DNA from: WSZJ01 sp964590435
GTDB taxonomy: Bacteria; Planctomycetota; MHYJ01; WSZJ01
Assembly: GCA_964590435.1 (NCBI GenBank)
Contig: CAZPWT010000012.1
Location: 248,001 to 312,000 of the forward strand
Direction: 5' to 3'
Length of the DNA stretch: 64,000 nucleotides
The position numbers were made by a program, and so were the translations under genes. The notes beneath the pieces are model-generated. The model made no database searches. It was not told the DNA's origin and was given only the letters and a program-made list of their open reading frames with translations. This document shows positions 15,959 to 25,326 of this stretch, piece after piece. The stretch's first letter is position 1, and every line of letters begins with the position of its first letter.

Positions 15959-17197
15959 ATGTTCCTCTCACCCGCCACCGCCGCCGAAGTCCGCGAACGC
16001 TTCGGCACCCCCTGCTACGTCTACGACCGCTCCACCCTCGAGGCCTCCGCGCGCAACGCGCTGTCCTTCCCCAACGCGTTCGGGTTCACCCTCCGCTTCG
16101 CGATGAAGGCCAACCCGAACCACGCCGTCCTCAAGCTCTTCCTCGACCTCGGGCTCCACATCGACGCTTCCAGCGACCACGAAGTCGAGCGCGCCCTTCG
16201 CGCCGGCTTCCAGCCCGGGAAGATCCAGCTGACCAGCCAGGCGCCGTCGAAGAACCTCAAGGCGCACATCGAGCGCGGCGTGCTCTACAACGCGTGCTCG
16301 CTCCGGCAGCTCGAGAATTTCGGCACCGCGTTTCCCGGCCGCGAGGTGTGCATCCGGATCAACCCGGGGCTGGGAAGCGGCTCGACGAACCGCACGAACG
16401 TCGGCGGGCCGGGGTCGAGCTTCGGGATCTGGCACGAGCACCTCGGCGAGGCGCGGGCGCTGGCGGAGCGGCACGGCGTGAAGATCACGCGGCTGCACTC
16501 GCACATCGGGAGCGGGACGGACCCGGTGGTGTGGAAGCGGTGCGCGCGGATGAGCCTGGGGATCGCGGGGCAGCTTCCGGACGTGAAGGTGCTGAACCTG
16601 GGCGGCGGGTTCAAGGTCGCGCGGATGCCGAACGAGAAGTCGACGGACCTGCAGGACGTGGGCGAGAACCTGCGGCAGGAGTTCATGGACTTCCGGCAGC
16701 GGACCGGGCGGGCGCTGCATCTCGAGATCGAGCCCGGCACGGCGCTCGTCGCGAACGCCGGCTGCATCGTCTGCGCGGTGATCGACGTGGTGGACACGGG
16801 GAAGGACGGGTACCTGTTCGCGAAGCTCGACACAGGGATGAACGAGGTGACGCGGCCGTCGCTCTACGGCGCCCAGCACCCGATCGACGTCGTCGTCGCG
16901 GACGAGCGTCCGTCGGCGAAGGTCGTCTTCGTCGGCCCGTGCTGCGAGTCCGGCGACATCCTCACCCCCGCGCCTTCCGACCCCGAGGCCCTCGCCCCGC
17001 GCGACGTCCCGCGCCCGAAGATCGGCGACCTCGTCGTCGTCGGCGGCGCCGGCGCCTACTGCGCCGCGATGTCCACGATCAACTACAACTCCTACCCGCA
17101 GGCCCCCGAGGTCATGCACGAAGCGGGCGGAGCGCTCCGGCTCGTCCGCCGGCGCCAGACGTTCGAGCAGATCCTGGCGAACGAGGTCAGCGAGTAG
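15959..17197 (+). CDS. lysA: PLP-dependent diaminopimelate decarboxylase
   Basis: 412 residues, normal length. Catalyses meso-diaminopimelate to lysine, the last step of lysine synthesis. Lys50 in RFAMKANPN is the PLP lysine. HSHIGSG supplies the His stacked on PLP. GGGFK binds the phosphate, and GPCCESGD holds the active-site Cys of the dimer partner. AYCAAMSTINYNSYP is the C-terminal signature. Some members of this fold act on other amino acids (ornithine, arginine, carboxynorspermidine), so the substrate is likely but not proven. The 3' end overlaps the convergent next gene by 11 bases. Confidence 0.85.
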   Translation: MFLSPATAAEVRERFGTPCYVYDRSTLEASARNALSFPNAFGFTLRFAMKANPNHAVLKLFLDLGLHIDASSDHEVERALRAGFQPGKIQLTSQAPSKNLKAHIERGVLYNACSLRQLENFGTAFPGREVCIRINPGLGSGSTNRTNVGGPGSSFGIWHEHLGEARALAERHGVKITRLHSHIGSGTDPVVWKRCARMSLGIAGQLPDVKVLNLGGGFKVARMPNEKSTDLQDVGENLRQEFMDFRQRTGRALHLEIEPGTALVANAGCIVCAVIDVVDTGKDGYLFAKLDTGMNEVTRPSLYGAQHPIDVVVADERPSAKVVFVGPCCESGDILTPAPSDPEALAPRDVPRPKIGDLVVVGGAGAYCAAMSTINYNSYPQAPEVMHEAGGALRLVRRRQTFEQILANEVSE

Positions 17198-17726
17198 CTT
17201 CCAGGACCGCCGCGACCAGCGCTTCGCGTGCCTCCAGCGCCCATTCGGCGAGGCGCTCCCAGCCGTCGGGGATGTCGTGTTCCCAGCGGAACTGCGGGGC
17301 GCCGGGGCGGGCATCGAAGCGGACGATGAGGACCTCGCCGGCGGAGTAGGCGGGGAGGGGGGCGCTGAGGGGGAGGGTGAGGGCCTCGGTGGAGGCGAGG
17401 AGGTCCTCGAGCTTCGTGCGGGGGAGGACGAGGTCGCGGATCGCGAGCGTCGGGCGCGTCGGCCGGGGGAGTTCGCGGCCGGGGAACGGCTCGGCGAACG
17501 CGGCGAGGTCGGAGACGCGGTCCCACGCGATTTCGCGGAGGGCGAGGGCGCCGGCGTCGCGGTCGAACAGGCACCAGGAGCGGTGCGCGCCGAAGGCGGG
17601 GAAGGAGGCGATCGTCAGGAGCGGGCGGGCGGCGACGGGGGGAGCGGGGGTCCAGGGGCGGAGAAGCGCCTCGTGCGCGGCGTTCTCGAGGGCGGCAAAG
17701 GCGGCTTCGGGGTCGATGTCGGCCAT
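17187..17726 (-). CDS. Hypothetical soluble protein
   Basis: 179 residues, Ala/Leu/Pro-rich, no signal peptide or membrane helix. It starts MADIDPEAAFAALENAAHEAL and ends in an amphipathic helix (RLAEWALEAREALVAAVLEATR). Phe/Trp-rich turns (SFPAFGAHRSWCLFDRD) suggest a folded domain. It lies between lysA (convergent, overlapping) and arginase (same strand, 92 bp away). I do not recognise the family. Confidence 0.6.
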   Translation of the reverse strand: MADIDPEAAFAALENAAHEALLRPWTPAPPVAARPLLTIASFPAFGAHRSWCLFDRDAGALALREIAWDRVSDLAAFAEPFPGRELPRPTRPTLAIRDLVLPRTKLEDLLASTEALTLPLSAPLPAYSAGEVLIVRFDARPGAPQFRWEHDIPDGWERLAEWALEAREALVAAVLEATR

Positions 17727-17818
17727 GGGCGCTTCCTGTCGCTGCGTGGCGCAGAGGGGGAGGGTCTCCCGTGCGGCCCCATTGCGCCATGAACCGGCGC
17801 GGCGATCAAGGACTGAGC

Positions 17819-18712
17819 TTATTCGAGGATGCGCCGCCCGAGCGCGGACTCGATCAGCTCCGTCGCGAGGATCGCGGTGCGGTTCCGCTCGTCCAGGATG
17901 GGGTTGACCTCGACCAGGTCCATCGAGCTGATCCGGTGCGTCTCCGCGACCATCTCCAGCGCGAGGTGCGCTTCACGCGCCGTGATGCCGCCGGGGACGG
18001 GGGTGCCGACGCCGGGGGCCTCGTCGGGGTCGATGACGTCCATGTCAAACGAGAGGTGGATGTGGTCGCAGCCGGCGAAGTGAGCCATGGCCTTCTCGAT
18101 GACGGCGGGCATGCCGTAGCGGTCGACCTCGTGCATGGTGAAGACGTGGACGCCGCTGGAGCGGAGGGCGCGTTTTTCGAGGGGGTCGAGGTCTCGGATG
18201 CCGATCTGGACGACGTGCATGGCGTTGACGCGGCTGGCGGGGTCCTCGTTTCGGACGAGCGTGTCGCGGCCGCGGCCGAGCGCGGCGGCCATCGGCATGC
18301 CGTGCACGTTGCCGGAAGGCGAGGTCTCGGGGGTGTTGAAGTCGCCATGGGCGTCCATCCAGAGCACGCCGACGTTCTTGCGGACGCGTGTGACGCCCCA
18401 GAGCGAGCCGATCGCGATCGAGTGGTCGCCCCCGAGGACGAGCGGGAAGCAGCCGTCGCGCATCGCCTTGGCGACCGCGTCGGCGAGCATCTTGTTCGCC
18501 TTGACGATCTCCGGCAGGTACTTCGCCGTCGGGTCCTTGATGATGCGGCTCTCGGGGATCGGCACCGGGATGTCGCCCTGGTCCTCGACCTTGTGCCCGA
18601 TCTTCTCAAGCCGCTCCTCGAGGTCCGCGTACCGGATCGCCGACGGCCCCATGTCGACGCCGCGCCGGTCCCCGCCCAGGTCCATCGGCACGCCGATGAT
18701 GCGGATCTTCAT
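17819..18712 (-). CDS. rocF: Arginase
   Basis: 297 residues, family length. Hydrolyses arginine to ornithine and urea. All Mn2+ motifs are present: GGDHSIA, DAHGDFN and SFDMDVIDP, with SGNVHGMP for substrate binding and the N-terminal GVDMGPSAIRYA typical of arginase rather than agmatinase. It follows nuoN by 12 bp on the same strand and so appears to be the last gene of the nuo transcript, an unusual partner for complex I genes. Confidence 0.92.
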   Translation of the reverse strand: MKIRIIGVPMDLGGDRRGVDMGPSAIRYADLEERLEKIGHKVEDQGDIPVPIPESRIIKDPTAKYLPEIVKANKMLADAVAKAMRDGCFPLVLGGDHSIAIGSLWGVTRVRKNVGVLWMDAHGDFNTPETSPSGNVHGMPMAAALGRGRDTLVRNEDPASRVNAMHVVQIGIRDLDPLEKRALRSSGVHVFTMHEVDRYGMPAVIEKAMAHFAGCDHIHLSFDMDVIDPDEAPGVGTPVPGGITAREAHLALEMVAETHRISSMDLVEVNPILDERNRTAILATELIESALGRRILE

Positions 18713-18724
18713 GCGCGACCCCTC

Positions 18725-20275
18725 CTACTTGACCGCAGTCGCGGGCCGCACGGCCACCGGCGCGTTCACCCCGACGCTCCACTGCGCGAACTTCTGCAGC
18801 GGCTGCCAGAAGACCCCGAACAGGATCGTCGGCACCAGGCACACCAGCAGCATGATCGCAAAGGCGCTTCCGATGCGAAGCGGCACAACGTCGCCGCCGT
18901 GGCGCGGGATGCCCTCGAGGTACATGGCCTTGACGACGCGGACGTAGTAGTAGAGCGAGACGGCGCTGTTGAGGGCGGCGACGACGGAGAGCCAGACCCA
19001 GCCCTGGTCGACGAGGGCCGCGAACAGGTAGACCTTGCCGACGAAGCCGGCGAGGGGCGGGAGGCCGGTGAGGGAGAAGAGGAATGCGGCCATGCACATC
19101 CCGAGGAACGGGGAGCGCCAGCCGAGCCCGCGGAAGTCGGAGATGTCCTCTCCGCCGCCGTTCTCGGTCACGGCGATCACGCAGAGGAAGGCGCCGAGGT
19201 TCATGAAGACGTAGACGGCGAGGTAGAACAGCATCGCCATGAGGCCCGACCCGTGCATGACGACGAACCCGAGCAGCAGGTAACCGGCGTGCGCAATCGA
19301 GGAGTACGCCAGCAGGCGCTTCACGTTCGTCTGCTTGTACGCGGCGAGGTTCCCGATGGTCATCGTGATGACGGAGATCACGGCGACGAGGCTGGTCCAG
19401 CCGGGGTCGCCGATCGGCAGCCACGGTCCCGCCGGGTTGGAGATCGACTCGGGGCGCGCGAGGATCGTGTAGAAGAGCCGGATCAGGACGGCGAAGCCGC
19501 CGGCCTTGGAGGCGGTGGACAGGTACGCCGTCACGGCGGTCGGGGCGCCCTCGTACACGTCCGGCGTCCACATGTGGAACGGCGCGGCGGAGATCTTGAA
19601 GCCGAGGCCGACCAGGACGAAGCCGAGCATGATGCTGATCGACAGCACGTCGGCGCGCCCGCTTCCGACCGCCTCGGCGATCCCCTGGAACCCGGTGGTG
19701 CCGGCGAGGCCGTAGAGGAAGGAGAGGCCGAAGAGCATGGAGCCGGACGCCGTGGCGCCGTAGAGGACGTACTTGAGGGACGCTTCGCTGGAACCGCGAT
19801 CGCGCTTGTAGAAGCCTGCGAGGACGTAGCTGGGGATGGAGAGTGTCTCGATGGCGACGACGAGGCCGACGAGGTCGGTGACGCCGGCCATGAGGAAGAC
19901 GCCGAGGGTGGTGACGAGGAGGAGGGAGAAGAACTCGCCCTCGCCCTGGGACTCGATGCGGCGGACCTTGGCGGCGAACATGGCGACGAGGAAGGCGCAG
20001 GCGCCCGCGATGAGCTTGAAGAACATGGAGAACGGATCGACGACGAAGGAGTCGGCGAACAGGAATACGCGGGAGCGCTGGCCGAGCTCGAGCTCGAAGG
20101 TGGTGAGGATGACCATGAGCAGCGTCGCCCCCAGCCCCGTCGCGGCGAGGCGCGCGACGAGCCCCTTGCGGTCCTTAGGGCCCCCGATGTCGAGCGCGAT
20201 GACCGCGCCGAGGGTGACCGTGAGGAGGATCTCCGGGGTCAGGTAGGACAGGTTTTCGACGACGCCGAGTTGCAA
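18725..20275 (-). CDS. nuoN: NADH-quinone oxidoreductase subunit N
   Basis: 516 residues with about 14 membrane helices. An antiporter-like proton-pumping subunit of complex I. Segments such as LVGLVVAIETLSIPSYVLAGFYKRD (helix 4-5 with the key Glu), AAPFHMWTPDVYEGAPTAVTAYLSTASKAGG and KQTNVKRLLAYSSIAHAGYLLLG (pumping Lys and adjacent helix) are the family signatures. It closes the series nuoA-H-J-K-L-M-N with 12-bp gaps to both neighbours. Confidence 0.95.
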   Translation of the reverse strand: MQLGVVENLSYLTPEILLTVTLGAVIALDIGGPKDRKGLVARLAATGLGATLLMVILTTFELELGQRSRVFLFADSFVVDPFSMFFKLIAGACAFLVAMFAAKVRRIESQGEGEFFSLLLVTTLGVFLMAGVTDLVGLVVAIETLSIPSYVLAGFYKRDRGSSEASLKYVLYGATASGSMLFGLSFLYGLAGTTGFQGIAEAVGSGRADVLSISIMLGFVLVGLGFKISAAPFHMWTPDVYEGAPTAVTAYLSTASKAGGFAVLIRLFYTILARPESISNPAGPWLPIGDPGWTSLVAVISVITMTIGNLAAYKQTNVKRLLAYSSIAHAGYLLLGFVVMHGSGLMAMLFYLAVYVFMNLGAFLCVIAVTENGGGEDISDFRGLGWRSPFLGMCMAAFLFSLTGLPPLAGFVGKVYLFAALVDQGWVWLSVVAALNSAVSLYYYVRVVKAMYLEGIPRHGGDVVPLRIGSAFAIMLLVCLVPTILFGVFWQPLQKFAQWSVGVNAPVAVRPATAVK

Positions 20276-20287
20276 GGGCTTACCCGC

Positions 20288-21832
20288 TTATTTCGAGACG
20301 GTGTGTTCGAAGTTGTACTGGTGCAGGAACGACTGGAGGTCCGCCACGGAGACGTTCATGAGGTCGAGGACGGGCTTGGGATAGCAGCCGAGGGCGACGA
20401 TGAGGATCACCAGCGGGACGAGGCAGAAGATCTCGCGGCCGTTGATCTCGGTCACGTGGTGGTACTGCTCGGTGTAGATCTTGTTCTTCTCGCCGAGGAA
20501 CATCCGCTGGAGCGCCCAGAGGTGGAACGCGGCGCCGATCAGGATGCCCAGCGTGGCGAAGACCGTGACCTTCTGGTAATCCCACGTCCCGTTTTGCCAG
20601 GCGCCGATGAAGCACATCGCCTCGGCGATGAACCCCGCCATGCCGGGAAGGCCGAGCGAGGCGAAGAACGCGAACGTCACGAACCCCGTGTAGACCGGGA
20701 CCATCGTGGCCAGGCCGCCGAAGCGGCTGATCCAGCGGTGGTGGACGCGGTCGTAGATGACGCCGACGCAGAGGAACAGCATCGACGTGATGAGCCCGTG
20801 CGCCACCATCTGGAACATCGCGCCGTTGATCCCGGCCACCGTCATGGCGCCCATGCCCAGCAGGCAGTAGCCCATGTGGCTGACCGACGAGTACGCGACC
20901 ATCTTCTTCAGGTCGTCCTGCGCCATCGCGCAGAGCGCCCCGTACACGATGTTGATCGCCCCCAGCACGCCGATGAACATCGCGCACTTGTTCGCCATGT
21001 CCGGCAACAGCGGGAACCCGATCCGCAGCAGCCCGTACGTGCCCATCTTCAGCAGGATGCCGGCCAGGATCACCGAGATCGCCGTCGGCGCCTCGACGTG
21101 CGCGTCCGGCAACCACGTGTGGAACGGGAAGACCGGCACCTTGATCGCGAACCCGATGAACAGCGCGATGAAGCACAGGAACCGCACGTTATCCAGCATC
21201 AGCACCCCGTGCCGCGCCTCCTGGCTCTTCAGCACCAGCAGGTCGAACGTGTGCTTCCCGGTCGCCGGGTCGGTGACGTTGAAGTAAAACACCAGCATCA
21301 CGATCAGCATCAGCACGCTGCCGACCAGCGTGTACATGAAGAACTTGATCGCGGCGTACTCCCGGCGCGGGCCGCCCCAGATGCCGATCAGGAAGTACAT
21401 CGGCAGGAGCATGACTTCCCAGAAGACGTAGAACAGGAAGAAGTCCACCGCGCAGAACACGCCCATCATTCCCGTCTCGAGCAGCAGGAACAGCGCGAAA
21501 TACCCCTTCACGCCCTTCTGCACCTCCCAGCTCGCGAAGATGCAGATGAACGAGATCAGCGCGGTCAGCAGCACCATCGTGATCGAGATCCCGTCGACGG
21601 CCATGTAGTACTGGATGTTGAACATGGGGATCCAGTCGGCCTTCTCCACGAACTGCATCGCCGTCGTCGTCCGGTCGAAGCCCTTCCAGAGGAACCAGGC
21701 GAGGAAGAGCGGGATGCCGGCCGCGCAGGCGGCGACGGACTTGACGAGCTCGTTCTTTTCCTTGGGGAGGCACAGGATGACCAGTGCCCCCAGGAGGGGA
21801 ACGAACGTCATGAGCGAGAGGATGTGGTTCAC
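20288..21832 (-). CDS. nuoM: NADH-quinone oxidoreductase subunit M
   Basis: 514 residues, normal size, about 14 membrane helices. Antiporter-like subunit of complex I. It shows FYVFWEVMLLPMYFLIG (conserved Glu of helix 5), KVPVFPFHTWLPDAHVEAPTA (discontinuous helix 7 region with the pumping Lys) and MVAYSSVSHMGYCLLG. Spaced 12 bp from both nuoL and nuoN in the same operon. Confidence 0.96.
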   Translation of the reverse strand: MNHILSLMTFVPLLGALVILCLPKEKNELVKSVAACAAGIPLFLAWFLWKGFDRTTTAMQFVEKADWIPMFNIQYYMAVDGISITMVLLTALISFICIFASWEVQKGVKGYFALFLLLETGMMGVFCAVDFFLFYVFWEVMLLPMYFLIGIWGGPRREYAAIKFFMYTLVGSVLMLIVMLVFYFNVTDPATGKHTFDLLVLKSQEARHGVLMLDNVRFLCFIALFIGFAIKVPVFPFHTWLPDAHVEAPTAISVILAGILLKMGTYGLLRIGFPLLPDMANKCAMFIGVLGAINIVYGALCAMAQDDLKKMVAYSSVSHMGYCLLGMGAMTVAGINGAMFQMVAHGLITSMLFLCVGVIYDRVHHRWISRFGGLATMVPVYTGFVTFAFFASLGLPGMAGFIAEAMCFIGAWQNGTWDYQKVTVFATLGILIGAAFHLWALQRMFLGEKNKIYTEQYHHVTEINGREIFCLVPLVILIVALGCYPKPVLDLMNVSVADLQSFLHQYNFEHTVSK

Positions 21833-21844
21833 CTGCGGGACTCC

Positions 21845-24412
21845 CTATTTTCCGGGCTCGACCGTCGAGACGGGGCGGCTGCGGAAATGTTTCCAGTTCG
21901 AGACGAGATGGAACCCGCCGACGAGCAACAGCGCGCCGGCGAGCGACCAGGCGAGGTAGGTCTTGAGGCGGCCGGTCTGGAACCGCGAGATGGAGGCGCC
22001 GGCGGACTGGACGACGTCCGCGGTGCCGTTGACGGCGCCGTCGACGACCTTGTTGTCGAAGAGGCCGCAGGCCCACGACCACATGACGGTGGCGTGGCCC
22101 CAGGCGTTGACGAGGAAGTCGACGACCTTGAGGTCGAAGCGCGCGCAGCTCCGGGCGAGCCACAGGCAGGGTTCGACGAGGAAGGCGTCGATGAACTCGT
22201 CGACGTAGTACTTGTTGAGGAGGAGCTTGTGGGGGCCGGGGAGGGCGGCGGCGATCTTCGGGGCGGAGATGACCTTCTTCTGGTAGGTGAGGAAGGACAG
22301 GAAGATGCCGGTGCCGGCGATGAGGATGGAGATGATCGCGGCGACGGTGTGGGACTTGTGCTTGTCGTGTTCGAGGGGGTCGACGTAGGCGTGCCGGCCG
22401 GCGACGGCGGATTCCGCGGCGTGGCCGGAAGCGGGCGCGGCGGCGGCGTGGGCGTCATGCGCGGCCGCTTCCTCGCCGTGCTCCCCGGCGCCCTCGGCGG
22501 CGTGTCCGTGCGGCACGGGGTCGTGGTCGGGGACGCCGGCCAGCTTGAGGGCGGCCTTGGCGGCGGACGGCGGCGGACCGACGAGGTCCTTGAACGGCGC
22601 GTACTGGCTGGTGAGGGCGAGCGCGCCGAGGACGATGAGCGGCGCGGCCATGACCCACGGCGACTCGTGCGCGTGGTCGAACTTCTCCTGGATCGCGGGC
22701 TTGCCGGTGAAGGTCATGAAGATCAGGCGGAACATGTAGAACGCCGTGAGGCCGGCGCCGGCGAACGCGAAGACGACGATCGGCCAGAGCGCGGCGTGGT
22801 GCTGCGCGGCGAACAGCAGGTCGCCCAGGATGCCGTCCTTGGACGCGAACCCGCTCGTGAACGGCACCCCCGCGATCGCAAGCGTGGAGACCAGCATCGC
22901 CCCGAACGTGATCGGCAGCTTCTTCCACAGCCCGCCCATCTCCCGCATGTCCTGCGTGTGGACCGCGTGGATGACGCTTCCCGAGCCGAGGAACAGGCAC
23001 GCCTTGAAGAACGCGTGGGTCCAGAGGTGGAAGAAGCCGTTGGTGTACGCGCTGGCGCCGAGGCCCATGATCATGTAGCCGAGCTGGGACACGGTCGAGT
23101 ACGCGAGGACCTTCTTGATGTCGTTGGCGCAGAGGGCGATGGAAGCGGCGAAGATGGCGGTGAAGCCGCCGAACCAGGCGATGACGATGAGGGCGTCCGG
23201 CGTGAAGACCGGGAACATGCGCGTCACGAGGTAGACGCCGGCGGCGACCATGGTGGCCGCGTGGATCAGCGCGCTGACGGGCGTGGGGCCTTCCATCGCG
23301 TCCGGCAGCCAGATGTGCAGCGGGAACTGGGCCGACTTGCCGATGGCGCCGCAGAAGAGGAGGCAGCCGGCGATCGTGAGGAGCGTGGTCTGGTCGCCGA
23401 AGGCGCCGCCGGCGACGCCGGCGAAGATCCCCGCGTAGGTGCCGGTCCCGGTGAAGTAGAAAAGCGTGAGGATGCCGAGGAGCATCCCGATGTCGCCGAC
23501 GCGGTTGGTGAGGAAGGCTTTCTTCTGCGCGTCTCCGGCGGACTTCTTCTCGAACCAGAACCCGATGAGCAGGTAGCTGGAGAGGCCGACCAGCTCCCAG
23601 AACATGTAGAGGGCGAAGACGTTGTGGCAGAGGACGAGGCCGAGCATGGAGAACGTGAAGATCGACAGGAAGGCGAAGAACCGCGAGTAGCGCGGGTCGT
23701 CGGCCATGTAGCCCATCGAGAAGATGTGGACGAGCGTCGACACGAGCGTGACGACGACGAGCATGATGACGGTGAGGTTGTCGATCAGGATGCCCATCGG
23801 GAGCTTGAACGCGGCGACGTCGGGGTGTCCTGGCGCCCCTCGGCTGAACAGCTCGATCCACGTCATTTCGTGAAGGCGCTGGAACTGCCAGTCGTAGATC
23901 CCGATCATCCGCCCGAACATCATGAGCGAGATCGCCAGCCCGATCGCGACCGCGCCCGTCGAGACCCAGTCGCCCCGCCGCGGCAGCTTCCGCCCGAAGA
24001 ACGCCTGGACGAGCGCGGCGCAGAACGGAAGGAGCAGGATCGTCAGCGAGGGCCAGGGGGAATCGAAGAGGTCGTTCAGGTCGAACGCGGTCCCGCCGAT
24101 CATCGTGTGGCCGGTCAGGCCGAGGTTGAAGCAGAACCCGCCGGCCGCGAGGGCGAGGACGAAGACCAGGAGGCCGACGGACATGCCCGCGGGCTGGAAG
24201 TGCGTTTCGTGCCCGCCTCCACCATGCCCGCCGGAGCCCCCGTGGGGCGAAGGCGGGTGGCCGCCGCCGTGTCCTCCGCCGCCATGAGCATGATCGTCAT
24301 GGCCGTGCGCGCCGCCGCCGCCGTGTGCATGGTCGTCGTGACCATGCGCGCCGTGGCCGCCCGCCCCGTGGGGCGCTGCGCTCGAACCGTGATCGTCGTG
24401 ACCGTGACTCAT
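21845..24412 (-). CDS. nuoL: NADH-quinone oxidoreductase subunit L with His-rich extensions
   Basis: 855 residues, well over the usual 600-700. Core features of the antiporter-like subunit are complete (MFWELVGLSSYLLIGFWFEK, HIWLPDAMEGPTPVSALIHA, VLAYSTVSQLGYMIMGLG), plus the C-terminal lateral-helix region. The extra length comes from two places. A hydrophilic N-terminal tail of ~75 residues contains 19 His, including the unit HGHDDHAHGGGG twice. A second His/Ala-rich loop at about residues 640-700 contains DHDPVPHGH and HDAHAAAAPASGH. Both may bind metal. The stop of nuoL lies 12 bp before nuoM. Confidence 0.95.
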   Translation of the reverse strand: MSHGHDDHGSSAAPHGAGGHGAHGHDDHAHGGGGAHGHDDHAHGGGGHGGGHPPSPHGGSGGHGGGGHETHFQPAGMSVGLLVFVLALAAGGFCFNLGLTGHTMIGGTAFDLNDLFDSPWPSLTILLLPFCAALVQAFFGRKLPRRGDWVSTGAVAIGLAISLMMFGRMIGIYDWQFQRLHEMTWIELFSRGAPGHPDVAAFKLPMGILIDNLTVIMLVVVTLVSTLVHIFSMGYMADDPRYSRFFAFLSIFTFSMLGLVLCHNVFALYMFWELVGLSSYLLIGFWFEKKSAGDAQKKAFLTNRVGDIGMLLGILTLFYFTGTGTYAGIFAGVAGGAFGDQTTLLTIAGCLLFCGAIGKSAQFPLHIWLPDAMEGPTPVSALIHAATMVAAGVYLVTRMFPVFTPDALIVIAWFGGFTAIFAASIALCANDIKKVLAYSTVSQLGYMIMGLGASAYTNGFFHLWTHAFFKACLFLGSGSVIHAVHTQDMREMGGLWKKLPITFGAMLVSTLAIAGVPFTSGFASKDGILGDLLFAAQHHAALWPIVVFAFAGAGLTAFYMFRLIFMTFTGKPAIQEKFDHAHESPWVMAAPLIVLGALALTSQYAPFKDLVGPPPSAAKAALKLAGVPDHDPVPHGHAAEGAGEHGEEAAAHDAHAAAAPASGHAAESAVAGRHAYVDPLEHDKHKSHTVAAIISILIAGTGIFLSFLTYQKKVISAPKIAAALPGPHKLLLNKYYVDEFIDAFLVEPCLWLARSCARFDLKVVDFLVNAWGHATVMWSWACGLFDNKVVDGAVNGTADVVQSAGASISRFQTGRLKTYLAWSLAGALLLVGGFHLVSNWKHFRSRPVSTVEPGK

Positions 24413-24799
24413 TTAGCCCTTCATCGTCGCGACCTCGTCGACGTCCACGTCGCCGAGGTTGCGATAGATCCCGAGGATGATGCCGAGCGCCACCGCGGCT
24501 TCCGCGGCGGCCAGGACGATGACAAACGCGGCGAAGACGTTCCCGCCGATCCACGGCGCGCCGTAGACGGCCTCGGCGGCCTTCCCCTGGAGCGGGAACT
24601 CGACCGACTGCGGCCCGAGCGTCGCGGCGCACTTCACGAACCGCGAGAACGCGACGAGGTTGATGTTGGCGCTGTTGAGGACGAGCTCGACGCCCATGAG
24701 GACGGAGACGGCGTTCCGGCGGGTGAGGATGGTGTAGACGCCCGCGGCGAAGAGGAACGCGCCGACGAGCAGGAACCACTCGAGGCTGGCGACGGGCAT
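24413..24799 (-). CDS. nuoK: NADH-quinone oxidoreductase subunit K
   Basis: 128 residues against about 100 usually. Three membrane helices with the conserved proton-path glutamates in MGVELVLNSANINLVAFSR and AAAEAAVALGI. The end NLGDVDVDEVATMKG is canonical. The surplus is an insertion of about 25 residues between helices 2 and 3 (around CAATLGPQSVEFPLQGKAAE). Start ATG at 24799 overlaps the nuoJ stop as TAATG. A longer open frame upstream is inside nuoJ. Confidence 0.93.
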   Translation of the reverse strand: MPVASLEWFLLVGAFLFAAGVYTILTRRNAVSVLMGVELVLNSANINLVAFSRFVKCAATLGPQSVEFPLQGKAAEAVYGAPWIGGNVFAAFVIVLAAAEAAVALGIILGIYRNLGDVDVDEVATMKG

Positions 24800-25326
24800 T
24801 ACGCCTCCTTCCTCTCGCGCCGCGCGAGGTAAGCGGCGCCGATGAGCGCGCCGAGGAGGAGGACGGAGGACGCCTCGAACGGGAGCAGGTAGCGGCCGAC
24901 GAACGCCTTGCCGATCTCGCCCGCGGTGGCCGTGGCCGGGCGGTCGACGACCTGCCACTGCGTCATGAGCGAGACGTAGGCCAGCGCGAGGAATACGAAC
25001 CCGGAAATGACCGCGCCCACCACCGGGTTCGTCGACTCATTCGACAGGTTGATGTCCCGGATCTTGTTCGTGAGCATCACGCCGAACAGGATCAGCACCA
25101 GGATGCCGCCGACGTAGACCAGCAGCTGCGCCGCCGCGAGGAAGTCCGCGTCCAGGAACGCGTAGAGGCCCGCGACCCCGAAGAACGTCAGCAGCAGCGC
25201 GTAGGCGCTGTACACGATGTTCCGCGCCACCGCCACGATCAGCGCGCTGGCGCACGTCATCGCCACGAACGCGAGGAACACCCACGCCGCAGGGTCGCCC
25301 AGCCGGATCCCGAGGGCCGCAATCAC
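24799..25326 (-). CDS. nuoJ: NADH-quinone oxidoreductase subunit J
   Basis: 175 residues from a GTG at 25326 whose bases overlap the nuoH stop (GTGA). Five membrane helices. The signature ALLLTFFGVAGLYAFLDADFLAAAQLLVYVGGILVLILFGVMLTNK includes the helix 3 pi-bulge region important for coupling. No ATG fits: earlier ones would add a hydrophilic Asp/Gly-rich stretch that belongs to nuoH sequence. Confidence 0.92.
   Translation of the reverse strand: MIAALGIRLGDPAAWVFLAFVAMTCASALIVAVARNIVYSAYALLLTFFGVAGLYAFLDADFLAAAQLLVYVGGILVLILFGVMLTNKIRDINLSNESTNPVVGAVISGFVFLALAYVSLMTQWQVVDRPATATAGEIGKAFVGRYLLPFEASSVLLLGALIGAAYLARRERKEA

Noticed and set aside
17771..24832. A 2353-codon open frame antisense to nuoN-nuoK
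   Set aside because: Its translation is Arg/Asp/Glu/His-rich low complexity, a mirror of high-GC codon use in the seven well-supported nuo genes on the other strand.
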